A stretch of DNA of 25,593 nucleotides, taken from positions 1-25,593 of the forward strand of contig DCFT01000138.1 in assembly GCA_002319885.1 (NCBI GenBank), written 5' to 3'. The position numbers and the translations under genes are program-made. The DNA comes from Bacteroidales bacterium UBA1797. GTDB taxonomy: Bacteria > Bacteroidota > Bacteroidia > Bacteroidales > VadinHA17. Of the stretch, positions 7,799 through 15,577 are shown in pieces. The notes beneath the pieces were generated by a model that saw nothing but the letters and a program-made list of their open reading frames with translations, was not told the DNA's origin and ran no database searches. Within the stretch, counting starts at the first letter, position 1; every line of letters begins with the position of its first letter.

Positions 7799-9244
7799 TC
7801 AATTCCCAGGTGACCGGTATAATTCCAGGTTGGAAATAAGCGGACAGGCTTTTGAACGAGCGACAGTTACTTTTATTCTGTCTGTTTTTACAACAGGAAA
7901 TTTTCTTATTATTTTGTGGCCAATAGTCGTGCCTTCAAGTATTGTTTTCCAATCACCGTTATTAAAAGCTGAAACTGTAAATTCCTGAACCCTTTGTCCA
8001 AGCTTTATATATTCCTGAAGTACAATCCTGTTCACTTCAGTTTCGGCACCAAGATCAACAGTAATCTCCCCCGATAACTGAGTATCATTTGTAGTCCAGA
8101 AAGATTCCGGATTGCCATCATTTACATTTGAAGCCTCATAGCCTTTTCCTCTGAAGGAAGAAGCAATAACCTGCTTTCCTTTTGCCAGATCATTCGCAAA
8201 TTCTTTTTCTCTCAATTTTCTGAAACCTAGAAGTGACATAACGTCCTTTTCATTCAACAGGCCTCTCCTGTCAGGTGGTACATTGAGCAGAAGACAGCTA
8301 TTGCGACCCACTGATGCATAATATATTTCCATAAGGTTTTCTGGTGATCGTACAAGCGAGTCCTGACTCTTATGATAAAACCAGCCCGGACGAATAGAAA
8401 CATCAACTTCAACCGGTACCCAATAGTTCCCGTCTTCCTGACCTTCTCCGAGAATCTTAGCAAAATCTCCCCCCGGATACATCTCATCTTTTTTCAAAAG
8501 ACACCAGTTCGTCAGACTGCCCATGCCGCTTTCATTACCAACCCATCTGACATCTGGTCCTGCATCGCTGAACATAACTGCCGATGGTTGCAGTTCCCTG
8601 ACAATTTTATGGGTATTGGTCCAATCATAATAGGTTTTATTATCAATCTTTCTGGTCTCTCTAGTACCTCCATAATATCCGTCTCCTCCATTGGCGCCGT
8701 CAAACCATACTTCAAAAATATCACCATATTCGGTAAGTAGTTCACGAAGTTGATTCCGGTAATAAGTCAGGTATTCAGGAGTTCCATAAAATGAACTGTT
8801 CCTGTCCCATGGTGAGAGATAGACACCAAATTTCAAACCATATTCATCACAAGCCGAACGAAGTTCCCTCAGAACATCTCCTTTACCATTTTTCCATATT
8901 GAATTTTTAACTGAATGTTCTGTAAATTTTGAAGGCCAGAGACAAAACCCGTCATGATGTTTTGCAGTAATAATAATACCTTTCATGCCTGCATCTCTGG
9001 CAACTCTTGCCCATTGCCGGCAGTCGAGTTCAGTCGGATTAAAGACCGACTCTTTCTCATCGCCATATCCCCATTCCTTATCCGTAAAGGTGTTAACGGT
9101 AAAATGGACAAACATATAATACTCCATTTCATGCCAGGCCAGTTGCCTTTCGGATGGAACCGGCCCAAAAGGGTCAGGGGGTTTCACCTGGGAACAGGAA
9201 AAAAGCATGACTAATGATAACAGAAGAAAGCATATATTTTTCAT
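7799..9244 (-). CDS. GH29 alpha-L-fucosidase lipoprotein with C-terminal F5/8-type C (CBM32-like) domain
   Basis: A 481-residue surface or periplasmic enzyme removing L-fucose from glycans. The leader ends in lipobox LFSC with Cys17 as anchor. The GH29 catalytic barrel spans about residues 30-350. It shows HFTVNTFTDKEWGYGDE, the TAKHHDGFCLWPS substrate loop (93-105), and FEVWFDGANG with Asp182 as expected nucleophile. The general layout favours the GH29-B (alpha-1,3/4-fucosidase) group, though this is not certain. Residues of about 355-477 form a discoidin-type carbohydrate-binding domain (SNVNDGNPESFW, ITVDLGAE). The ATG overlaps the stop of the DUF559 gene as ATGA, so translation may be coupled. 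Before the DUF559 element inserted, this gene probably followed the DUF1080 gene directly in the operon. Confidence 0.93.
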   Translation of the reverse strand: MKNICFLLLSLVMLFSCSQVKPPDPFGPVPSERQLAWHEMEYYMFVHFTVNTFTDKEWGYGDEKESVFNPTELDCRQWARVARDAGMKGIIITAKHHDGFCLWPSKFTEHSVKNSIWKNGKGDVLRELRSACDEYGLKFGVYLSPWDRNSSFYGTPEYLTYYRNQLRELLTEYGDIFEVWFDGANGGDGYYGGTRETRKIDNKTYYDWTNTHKIVRELQPSAVMFSDAGPDVRWVGNESGMGSLTNWCLLKKDEMYPGGDFAKILGEGQEDGNYWVPVEVDVSIRPGWFYHKSQDSLVRSPENLMEIYYASVGRNSCLLLNVPPDRRGLLNEKDVMSLLGFRKLREKEFANDLAKGKQVIASSFRGKGYEASNVNDGNPESFWTTNDTQLSGEITVDLGAETEVNRIVLQEYIKLGQRVQEFTVSAFNNGDWKTILEGTTIGHKIIRKFPVVKTDRIKVTVARSKACPLISNLELYRSPGN

Positions 9245-9681
9245 GTATTGCGGTTTATATTTAATTTCTGAGGATCGTCCTTTTTATTCCCCTCCCGGGA
9301 GGGGTAAGGGGTGGGTTTATTTGTTTTTATCCAATATTCAATTTCTCTAAGCACATTTAATATATCCTTTTTGACCTTAATATCCTCAAATCTTAATATC
9401 CTTACACCTGACTTTTCAAGTTCCTTTTGTCTCTTTTCATCATAATCATATTTATTGAAATGAGATTTTCCATCTATTTCAATTGCCAATAGCAACTCTT
9501 TGCAATAAAAATCGACAATATAATTACCAATTGGTCTTTGCCTGTCAAAATCAAATCCAAGCATTTGTTTTTGCTTCAATTGATTCCATAACAGAACTTC
9601 TGACAGAGTCATGTTTCGTCTTAACTCTCTTGCAAATTCTTTTAACTCAGGGTTATATGGAATTATTTTTCTTTTATTCAT
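9241..9681 (-). CDS. DUF559 / Vsr-like endonuclease domain protein carried by an inverted-repeat element
   Basis: A 146-residue protein with the DUF559 (PD-(D/E)xK, very-short-patch-repair-like) fold. Motifs are the N-terminal helix RRNMTLSEVLLWNQL, then QRPIGNYIVDFYC with Asp57, AIEIDG with Glu68 and Asp70, His74, DEKRQKEL and VRILRFED. These are the expected catalytic residues of a small nuclease. The start lies 17 bp inside the right terminal repeat. The left terminal repeat is translated as the C-terminal PTPYPSREGN, and the frame runs about 46 bases beyond it into host DNA, stopping in the ATGA of the fucosidase gene. The last ~25 residues therefore do not belong to the nuclease fold. 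Many Bacteroidota genomes hold such genes; substrate and role are unknown. Confidence 0.85.
   Translation of the reverse strand: MNKRKIIPYNPELKEFARELRRNMTLSEVLLWNQLKQKQMLGFDFDRQRPIGNYIVDFYCKELLLAIEIDGKSHFNKYDYDEKRQKELEKSGVRILRFEDIKVKKDILNVLREIEYWIKTNKPTPYPSREGNKKDDPQKLNINRNT
9287..9316 (+). repeat. Left terminal inverted repeat of the DUF559 element
   Basis: It begins TTCCCC and includes the perfect 16-bp palindrome CCCCTCCCGGGAGGGG at 9289-9304, followed by TAAGGGGTGGGT. It is GC-rich compared with its surroundings and is translated as part of the DUF559 C-terminus. Confidence 0.85.
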
Positions 9682-9697
9682 TAAAAAAAAATTAAAT

Positions 9698-9727
9698 ACC
9701 CACCCCTATCCCCTCCAAGGAGGGGAA
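9698..9727 (-). repeat. Right terminal inverted repeat of the DUF559 element
   Basis: The reverse complement of the left repeat with four differences: ACCCACCCCTAT followed by the hairpin arms CCCCTCC (9710-9716) and GGAGGGG (9719-9725). It lies 8 bp after the DUF1080 gene stop and 17 bp upstream of the nuclease start. Confidence 0.85.
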
Positions 9728-9735
9728 TTATACCG

Positions 9736-12700
9736 TTACAGCTCTTTAATTCGAATATCTCTGAATTTTACAAGTGAACCATGCCCCAGAAACCCAATAT
9801 GACCAGTCTGATTTTTTAATCCCGGGTGGTCTTTATGATCCATAGTCCCATTATCTCTTGGTCCGGCAATGTCTCCATCAACAATAGTCGTTCCATTAAG
9901 CACAATTTTAATATGAGTCCCTTTAACTGTGACCTCTTCATAATTCCATTCTCCCAATGGTTTAAGATATCCTCTTCTGGAGGGAATTACTCCATACACC
10001 GATCCGTGGTACTGGTAAGGCTGAAGATTTGCATACACAGGATCAGTATCATCGAGTATCTGAAGCTCCATTCCCACATAAGCTGCATCACCGGTAAGCG
10101 GTGCTCTGATTCCTAACCCGTTATTTGCTGCCGGAGTAAGCTGAAATTCAAACCGGAAAATAAAATCAGAATATTCCTTTTCTGTATAAAGGTTGCCACC
10201 CGAATCATCAACCGGCTTGATTACAATCATTCCATCTTCTGCCACATATGACTTTTTATTGCCAACCCAGTTATCAAGGTTTCTTCCATTGAAAAGAGAA
10301 ACAAATCCTTCCGATCTTTCATCAGGAGTCAGATTATATTCCTTATCACTTATCTCTCTGACATATAAATCTCTGAAAGCCAAATCAGTTCCATGAGCCT
10401 GCAGTTCAATCGGACCTTTTGGGAATATGGGTATATTCCTGTCCCAATAATTTTCGAGGGTAACATTATCTACAACCAGTTCACCATTAAGCCAGACTGA
10501 AACTTTCTCTCCTATCATAACAATTCTGAAAGTATTCCAGTCACCAACAGGATTGTCAGCGACCTTTAAAGGCTTGGATGGGTTTTTCTGATTATTGTAT
10601 AATCCACCGGAGCCAACCTGAGCACCTACATCCACTCTCGAGGTATCCCATATCTGAACCTGGGGTGAGCCTCTGAGATAAATACCACTGTCACCCTTTT
10701 TCGTTATCTTCCAGTCCACTAACATTTCAAAATCGCCATATTGCTTTATTGAACAAAGATTATCACCCGAACCATTAAACCATATACAGCCATCTTTAAC
10801 GCTCCAGTTTCCAGGTAATTTCTTGTTAGCTTCAAGTTGCTTTCTTGCCAGTTCGGCAGGTTTCATCTTTGCCCTTTCTATAGGGTTTTCAACAAGCCCC
10901 TGCCATCCCGAAAGATCCTTTCCGTTAAACATTGATTTAAAACCTTCATCGGCAGGCATGGCGGCTAAATATTTGGTTATCATTTCTTTATCAGCTCCAC
11001 TCTCCTCTCCTCTCAATTTTCCAGCTGCCTGTGTAAGAATCTCTTTTACCAGTTCTCCATACATACCTGCTTTGGAGTCTACCGTTGGAAGAGCGATGTT
11101 CATAGCTGATCTGGCTGCTGTAGCGGAAGTTGTGGAATCATCAAGATAATTGGCAACAAAATAAAGTGCCTGATAAGTCTTCAGTTTTCCTATCTCGTTC
11201 AGAATTTCTATTTTACGGTCAGTGCTTAATGCGAAGGGCATAATCTTTCTGAAAAGCAGCAGTTTTTGTTCATCGGGCAGATCAGCGGATTTTATTTGTC
11301 TTATATATGCTTCAAATGCCGGACCTTCGAAAGTTTTATTTCCTGAGGCACAAATTTCATACAGCAACGAAGAAGCTGAAAAATTTTTCCATTCCGAAAG
11401 GGTCTTAAAACAGACGTCGCGGATATCAGCATTTCCAATTTCAAATTCCTTCATTAACTTTTTCAAAGCCTCCCGGCCTCCTGTCATCGCCAGGACAGGA
11501 ATAATCCTTTCCTTCTGAATATTTCCATCCAGGGCTTTCAGAACAACTGTTGATCGCTTTTCGGGGTCAGCTATTTTACCTGCAGCAACTCCGATTGCAG
11601 TCCGGATATCATTTAAATAATCGGGATTGTCCGTTTTTGACAGAAGTTCTATAAGTTTTGTCTGATCGGATGGTCCGGCAAGATTGGCAAGCGCTTTTAT
11701 GGCCGCCTCTTTTACAGGTTCGTCAGCTGACGAGGTGAGCGGGAGAACATCCTGGAAATATTCTTCTTCTTTGTTCCAGGCCAGCAATTCAATAGTACTG
11801 ATCCTTGATGCCTCAGATCCGCTTTTCAGCACCGGTACTAATTGTGATATATTATTGTTGCCGCAAACCGTCTTAAAAGCAGATTTCGCAGCGTACTGAT
11901 CGGAATCGCTGTCAAATTTCATCATATAGTCTGTCAGGGCCGGTATTGATTTGCCTCCGTTTAATTTTACTAAAGATGAAGCTGCTTCAATTCTTACATT
12001 CCTATCCGTAGATGACAATGAGGCTGTTATAAGAGGCAAAGCCATCTTATCGGCTCTTATACCCAGCATATATATTATTTCAGGTTTTGCTTCCGGAATT
12101 GCTTTTGGGAAGTAAGCAATCCACATTTTTACAACCTCTGTTCCGGGAATTCCAAGCGACATATTTATTGCTGCACTCCTGTATTTACCATCTGAATGAG
12201 CGGCAGCATTAATAATTTCAGGCATAGCTTTGATGCCATGAAAGAACACATAAGTATCAAGAGCAACAGTTTTGTTTTGGATTGAATTTTTGTCGTCACA
12301 ATTTGACATTATGAGCTTACATATCTTATCTGCTATCTTTACGTCGCCATTCATGCCAACTACTTTGGCGTACCTCAGCAAAGATGCCGCAGAGCCTGTT
12401 GCGTCCCATCTGTAAGATACATCTTTTGCTGCTGTTAGTAACACAGGATAAGCCAGTTTGCTTCCACTTTGTGCCAGCGCATTCAATGCTGAAGCCTTTA
12501 TATTAATATCGTTCGCTGATGCCCATGTAATATATTCATTTACAGCTGCCTGTGAATTCATTAATGCGAGAGTGTTCATAACTTCCGCTGCACAGGGAAG
12601 ATCTTTATTCTTCAGAGCCTCCGACAAGATATCATCTGCAGTTTTGCCGCCAACTGATGAAATCACCGCTAAAGCCGGGCTGCACAATTCTTTGCTGGAA

Positions 12701-13167
12701 AGATAAATTTTCATAGCCTCAGCCGACTTGATTCCTCCAAACTGCTGAAGTTGTTTCATGAAAAAATCTTTGACACCCGAGTCCTTTTGTCCGGTAGCAT
12801 AACTTATACATATCATCTCCCAAAATGGTCTCTCCTTTTCATAATTTTTGCCTGAAAGAAAACGTGAAAGACTTTCGATTGCAAATCTGGGCCGTGTATC
12901 GTCACCTGTTCCTGCAGGGATAACCTGATGGCAGATTAGATTTAATCCTTCTTCTCCGAGTGACATCATGTCGACCATAAGACTGTTTGTAAACTGCTGG
13001 TCATTTGCAGGCATCCTGGCGAGCAGATCTGCTACTTTGGTTTCGATAGTCCTTTTGTCTTGCGGATAAGCTGAGAGCGAAAAAAACAGTAAGGCAAAAC
13101 CCGTAATAAGTATTCTCTGGATTTTAATCATAATTGCTTTATTTTTTATATACATCATATTTTCCAT
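9736..13167 (-). CDS. HEAT-repeat protein with two C-terminal DUF1080 (3-keto-disaccharide hydrolase-type) domains
   Basis: A very large exported protein (1143 residues). A signal peptide follows Met13 (hydrophobic ITGFALLFFSLSAYPQ), so the true start may be Met5 or Met13 rather than the ATG that overlaps the oxidoreductase stop by 13 bp. Residues of about 40-700 are alpha-helical HEAT-like repeats (recurring patterns such as EAAIKALANLAG and RIEAASSLVKL). Residues 742-940 and 954-1143 are two concanavalin-like DUF1080 domains, each opening with G..S(M/L)FNG..L..W and containing the NG(E/T)..VD strand. DUF1080 proteins have been linked to cleavage of 3-keto-glycosides made by Gfo/Idh/MocA oxidoreductases, one of which is encoded immediately upstream. 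Two tandem, different DUF1080 domains on a HEAT scaffold suggest a multivalent periplasmic enzyme; substrate unknown. Confidence 0.9.
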   Translation of the reverse strand: MENMMYIKNKAIMIKIQRILITGFALLFFSLSAYPQDKRTIETKVADLLARMPANDQQFTNSLMVDMMSLGEEGLNLICHQVIPAGTGDDTRPRFAIESLSRFLSGKNYEKERPFWEMICISYATGQKDSGVKDFFMKQLQQFGGIKSAEAMKIYLSSKELCSPALAVISSVGGKTADDILSEALKNKDLPCAAEVMNTLALMNSQAAVNEYITWASANDINIKASALNALAQSGSKLAYPVLLTAAKDVSYRWDATGSAASLLRYAKVVGMNGDVKIADKICKLIMSNCDDKNSIQNKTVALDTYVFFHGIKAMPEIINAAAHSDGKYRSAAINMSLGIPGTEVVKMWIAYFPKAIPEAKPEIIYMLGIRADKMALPLITASLSSTDRNVRIEAASSLVKLNGGKSIPALTDYMMKFDSDSDQYAAKSAFKTVCGNNNISQLVPVLKSGSEASRISTIELLAWNKEEEYFQDVLPLTSSADEPVKEAAIKALANLAGPSDQTKLIELLSKTDNPDYLNDIRTAIGVAAGKIADPEKRSTVVLKALDGNIQKERIIPVLAMTGGREALKKLMKEFEIGNADIRDVCFKTLSEWKNFSASSLLYEICASGNKTFEGPAFEAYIRQIKSADLPDEQKLLLFRKIMPFALSTDRKIEILNEIGKLKTYQALYFVANYLDDSTTSATAARSAMNIALPTVDSKAGMYGELVKEILTQAAGKLRGEESGADKEMITKYLAAMPADEGFKSMFNGKDLSGWQGLVENPIERAKMKPAELARKQLEANKKLPGNWSVKDGCIWFNGSGDNLCSIKQYGDFEMLVDWKITKKGDSGIYLRGSPQVQIWDTSRVDVGAQVGSGGLYNNQKNPSKPLKVADNPVGDWNTFRIVMIGEKVSVWLNGELVVDNVTLENYWDRNIPIFPKGPIELQAHGTDLAFRDLYVREISDKEYNLTPDERSEGFVSLFNGRNLDNWVGNKKSYVAEDGMIVIKPVDDSGGNLYTEKEYSDFIFRFEFQLTPAANNGLGIRAPLTGDAAYVGMELQILDDTDPVYANLQPYQYHGSVYGVIPSRRGYLKPLGEWNYEEVTVKGTHIKIVLNGTTIVDGDIAGPRDNGTMDHKDHPGLKNQTGHIGFLGHGSLVKFRDIRIKEL

Positions 13168-14423
13168 GGTCCCCGCATTGGAGGGTTTATAAGTCGGTTG
13201 GCCCCCTCATCATCAACGAAACACTGTTTAACGGGATCATACTTAAGATTTCTTCCCAAGCGAAGTGCAATTATACCAAGGTTCACTATTGTGCATGACC
13301 TGTGGCCATTTGCTTCATTAAGGGCAAATTTTCTCCTGGTTAATACTGACTCGTTAAAAGTTACAATTTGAGGTGCCGGATCGGGTAATGAGTCGATAAG
13401 TTTCTGCATATCGGGTATATCGGATCTGAATCCTTTAAAAACTTTGCCATAAGGTCCTTCAATATATGCAGCATTTTTATCACGGTTCTCACCATCGAGA
13501 ATTATCTGGCATCCGTCAGCATATGTGAATGTTATTCTTCTCCATGAACCAACAGCATCATAGTGTTGCTGGGGGGCATCTACTTCTACTGAAACCGGAC
13601 CGGTTTCATCTTTATTGAGCAGATATTGGACAGGATCGAGATAGTGCTGGCCCATATCTCCCAGGCCACCACCATCATAATCCCAATAGCCACGGAATTT
13701 TTGATGTACACGCTCGGGATTGTATGGTTTGAATGGTGCCGGACCAAGCCAGAAGTCGTAGTCGAGTTCGGGAGGAACAGGCATCGGTTTAAGATTATAA
13801 AGACCGCTCCAATAAAATTTCCAGTCGTAACCTGTTATTCCACTTACTGTTACTTTTAAAGGCCAACCCAGCACTCCGCTATCGACAAGTTTCTTCAATG
13901 GTTTAACCGTAGTACCCAAACCATAAAACTGATCTTTAAACCTGAACCATGTATTCAGACGGAACATTCTTCCGTATTTCTGAACAGCCTCCACCACTTT
14001 TATGCCTTCGCCAATCGTATGTGTCATAGGTTTCTCGCACCAGATGTCCTTACCTGCCTCAGCAGACATCCTGGAAATTATTCCATGCCAGTGAGGAGGC
14101 GTTGCAATGTGAACGATATCAATGTCGGGTCTGCCAATTAATTCACGGAAATCACGATATCCAGAAATATTCCCGCCTGCGGCAGCAACCGCCTGGTCAA
14201 GATGAGTCTTATCAACATCGCATACTGCCAGCAGACGTGTTCCTTCATAATCAAAATGGTTTCTCCCCATGCCACCTACTCCGACAATACCTTTTGTTAG
14301 CTGATCGCTTGGAGGAGTAAAGCCATTACCTCCAAATACATGCCTTGGCACAATTGTAAAGGCGACAAGTGCAGCAGCTGATTTCTTAAGAAAATTCCTT
14401 CTCCCTGATTTATCTTCTTTCAT
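13155..14423 (-). CDS. Tat-exported Gfo/Idh/MocA-family oxidoreductase
   Basis: A 422-residue NAD(P)-dependent oxidoreductase or NAD-using glycosidase relative. The N-terminus has a twin-arginine signal (GRRNFLKKSAAALVAF, Arg8-Arg9), so the folded protein, likely with bound cofactor, is exported. The Rossmann motif is GVGGMG (48-53), HIATPPHWHG follows near 105-114, and the catalytic EKP is Glu130-Lys131-Pro132. The C-terminal substrate domain contains GGGLGDMGQHYLDP. Exported members of this family act as sugar dehydrogenases, in 3-keto-glycoside pathways, or as GH109 glycosidases using NAD. Overlap with the downstream DUF1080 gene favours the 3-keto-glycoside reading, but the sequence does not prove it. 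It is the first gene of the operon; no convincing promoter was found. Confidence 0.9.
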   Translation of the reverse strand: MKEDKSGRRNFLKKSAAALVAFTIVPRHVFGGNGFTPPSDQLTKGIVGVGGMGRNHFDYEGTRLLAVCDVDKTHLDQAVAAAGGNISGYRDFRELIGRPDIDIVHIATPPHWHGIISRMSAEAGKDIWCEKPMTHTIGEGIKVVEAVQKYGRMFRLNTWFRFKDQFYGLGTTVKPLKKLVDSGVLGWPLKVTVSGITGYDWKFYWSGLYNLKPMPVPPELDYDFWLGPAPFKPYNPERVHQKFRGYWDYDGGGLGDMGQHYLDPVQYLLNKDETGPVSVEVDAPQQHYDAVGSWRRITFTYADGCQIILDGENRDKNAAYIEGPYGKVFKGFRSDIPDMQKLIDSLPDPAPQIVTFNESVLTRRKFALNEANGHRSCTIVNLGIIALRLGRNLKYDPVKQCFVDDEGANRLINPPMRGPWKI

Positions 14424-14574
14424 GTTGCAAATATTTGCTTTTGATAAAAAAATACGAATTCCGAATCATGAATTATTACGCAATTTGCATGTTTTAAGAG
14501 CAAAATACAAGTGGAAGAAGTTCTATTTTTAATAAACCTGTATGTGTCTGATGCTATTCTCAGAATAAAAGAAG

Positions 14575-14633
14575 AACCCTCTTCGGACTGATTTTAAGTT
14601 TGTCAAAAGACAATACTCACAGCGAAGAGGGTT
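14575..14633 (-). terminator. Large-loop inverted repeat with nested hairpin, possible terminator
   Basis: Arms AACCCTCTTCG (14575-14585) and CGAAGAGGGTT (14623-14633) pair perfectly over 11 bp. Within the 37-base loop, TTGTC (14600-14604) and GACAA (14609-14613) form a second stem around AAAA. In the minus direction, downstream of the small lipoprotein gene, the outer stem is followed by CTTCTTTTATT, which is terminator-like. Alternatively it may be a structured leader of the oxidoreductase operon. Confidence 0.5.
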
Positions 14634-14638
14634 AAAAT

Positions 14639-14682
14639 GTTCCGGAGTATTTGGGAATATGGGGAAAGGGGAACTCCGGAAC
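14639..14682 (-). repeat. Second inverted repeat stacked next to the first
   Basis: GTTCCGGAGT (14639-14648) and ACTCCGGAAC (14673-14682) form a perfect 10-bp stem around a 24-base loop that is purine-rich on the plus strand. Only 5 bp separate it from the 14575-14633 repeat. The remaining 14424-14717 gap shows no gene. Confidence 0.6.
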
Positions 14683-14717
14683 AAAAAAGAACTAAACCTA
14701 AAAACTACGAACCTCAA

Positions 14718-15137
14718 TTATTTTTTTCTATCCATTTTTAAATAAAGACTATCTAAAGTTTTTTCATCCAGCTTTGGTTCAAGGGTCCCATTCTGAATCA
14801 TTTTAACAATAAGTTCAGCAACCATATCAGCATCTTTCTTTGATGAAAAACCAGATGAATATTTTTTAAGGTGAATTCTGCTATAATGCATGTAAGGCCT
14901 GCTATTCACGAATATTGTGTAACCCCAGGTTGAATCGGGATTCTGATATGACCGAAACTTAACATATGAAGAAATTATATCAGGTGTCATTCCCTGCAAA
15001 TTTTTTCCATTAACCCGGCTCTTTTCTGATTCCCCCATGTTGCTCCTGCAACCAGTTAACAATAAGAACAAAACAGATAATAGCAGAATTGAATTGAAGT
15101 GAATATTATTCCCATTTTTAAATCCCCATTTATACAT
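14718..15137 (-). CDS. Small lipoprotein, DUF4907-like
   Basis: A 139-residue predicted lipoprotein: hydrophobic residues 16-27 end in lipobox LTGC with Cys30 as anchor. The mature part carries TWGYTIFVNSRPYMHYSRI, then GFSSKKDADMVAELIVKMI and LDEKTLDSL. This order (GY.I.V...Y.H, GF.....A..VA..I..KI) is that of the DUF4907 proteins, small Bacteroidota lipoproteins of unknown function. The family call is from memory of the pattern. It stands alone, followed by two inverted repeats. Confidence 0.65.
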   Translation of the reverse strand: MYKWGFKNGNNIHFNSILLLSVLFLLLTGCRSNMGESEKSRVNGKNLQGMTPDIISSYVKFRSYQNPDSTWGYTIFVNSRPYMHYSRIHLKKYSSGFSSKKDADMVAELIVKMIQNGTLEPKLDEKTLDSLYLKMDRKK

Positions 15138-15316
15138 CTACAGACTCTTCAAAATCACCCTTAAAAGTAATCCGATCTTTCATAAGATCTCTCTCTAAAA
15201 ACAGGTTTTGTATGAACCGTCAGTTTTAATGTATATATATAAGATCTGAGTGGATGAACGATAATCAGATTAAAAAAAGGGGGAGTCTAAAAAGTTATTA
15301 ATTTTCTATCCACTCT

Positions 15317-15415
15317 CTTTGTGTTACTTTATGCCTTACTTTGTGATCCTTTGTGGTTCAATAAATTATGGTTTACCACAAAGGTGCACAAAGGTTATCC
15401 TGAAGGTTCACAAAG
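15317..15415. repeat. 99-bp palindrome made of three CTTTGTG and three CACAAAG heptamers
   Basis: CTTTGTG starts at 15317, 15339 and 15349; CACAAAG lies at 15377-15383, 15387-15393 and 15409-15415. All three pairs are symmetric about exactly 15366, and the inner pair extends to CTTTGTGGT/ACCACAAAG. Between the heptamers the arms match only partly. It could fold into a long interrupted hairpin in RNA. Confidence 0.85.
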
Positions 15416-15468
15416 GTCTTTTCAGACACACCATAGACGATAATTTCACGAGTTGATTGAAAGATAAT

Positions 15469-15564
15469 TTATCTTTTCAGACTGTAAATAGAAACTGACA
15501 GCAGATAGATCATGCAGATTATCAGAATTGACATTCCAAAAGCAACATTCCCCAGATCACTAAC
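15469..15564 (-). pseudogene. Remnant of the C-terminal helix of a second MFS permease
   Basis: Directly after the permease stop, another frame reads 31 codons between stop codons and ends at a TAA at 15469-15471. The peptide contains VSDLGNVAFG and then the hydrophobic ILIICMIYLL, ending SLKR. It lines up by eye with the end of the intact permease (VSSDFFGG, then VLLFCVAYLL, ending in Lys). It therefore looks like the last transmembrane helix of a tandem paralogue whose rest was deleted. An alternative is a real 21-residue membrane peptide starting at the ATG at 15534. Confidence 0.45.
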
Positions 15565-15577
15565 CTAGTTTTATGTT

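Larger units (their letters stand above)
9287..9727. mobile_element. Putative 441-bp mobile element: hairpin terminal inverted repeats around a DUF559 nuclease gene
   Basis: Two 30-bp inverted repeats bound the nuclease gene: left 9287-9316, right 9698-9727. They match at nearly every position, and each contains its own internal hairpin. TTA flanks both outer ends (9284-9286 and 9728-9730), a possible 3-bp target duplication. The element separates the DUF1080 stop (8 bp away) from the fucosidase gene. No transposase is present, so movement would have to use the nuclease itself or an enzyme supplied in trans; this is inference. Confidence 0.6.
15138..15577. other. 440-bp gap: repeat palindrome and gene remnant, no intact gene
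   Basis: The part next to the lipoprotein gene (15138-15300) shows nothing I can name and no clear promoter. The middle holds the six-heptamer palindrome 15317-15415. The part next to the permease gene holds the remnant of a membrane protein end at 15469-15564. Confidence 0.7.

Noticed and set aside
14529..14717. A 62-codon minus-strand open frame between the lipoprotein and the oxidoreductase operon
   Set aside because: It runs across both inverted repeats, is rich in Phe/Ser/Arg with no domain, and is better explained as an RNA-structure region.
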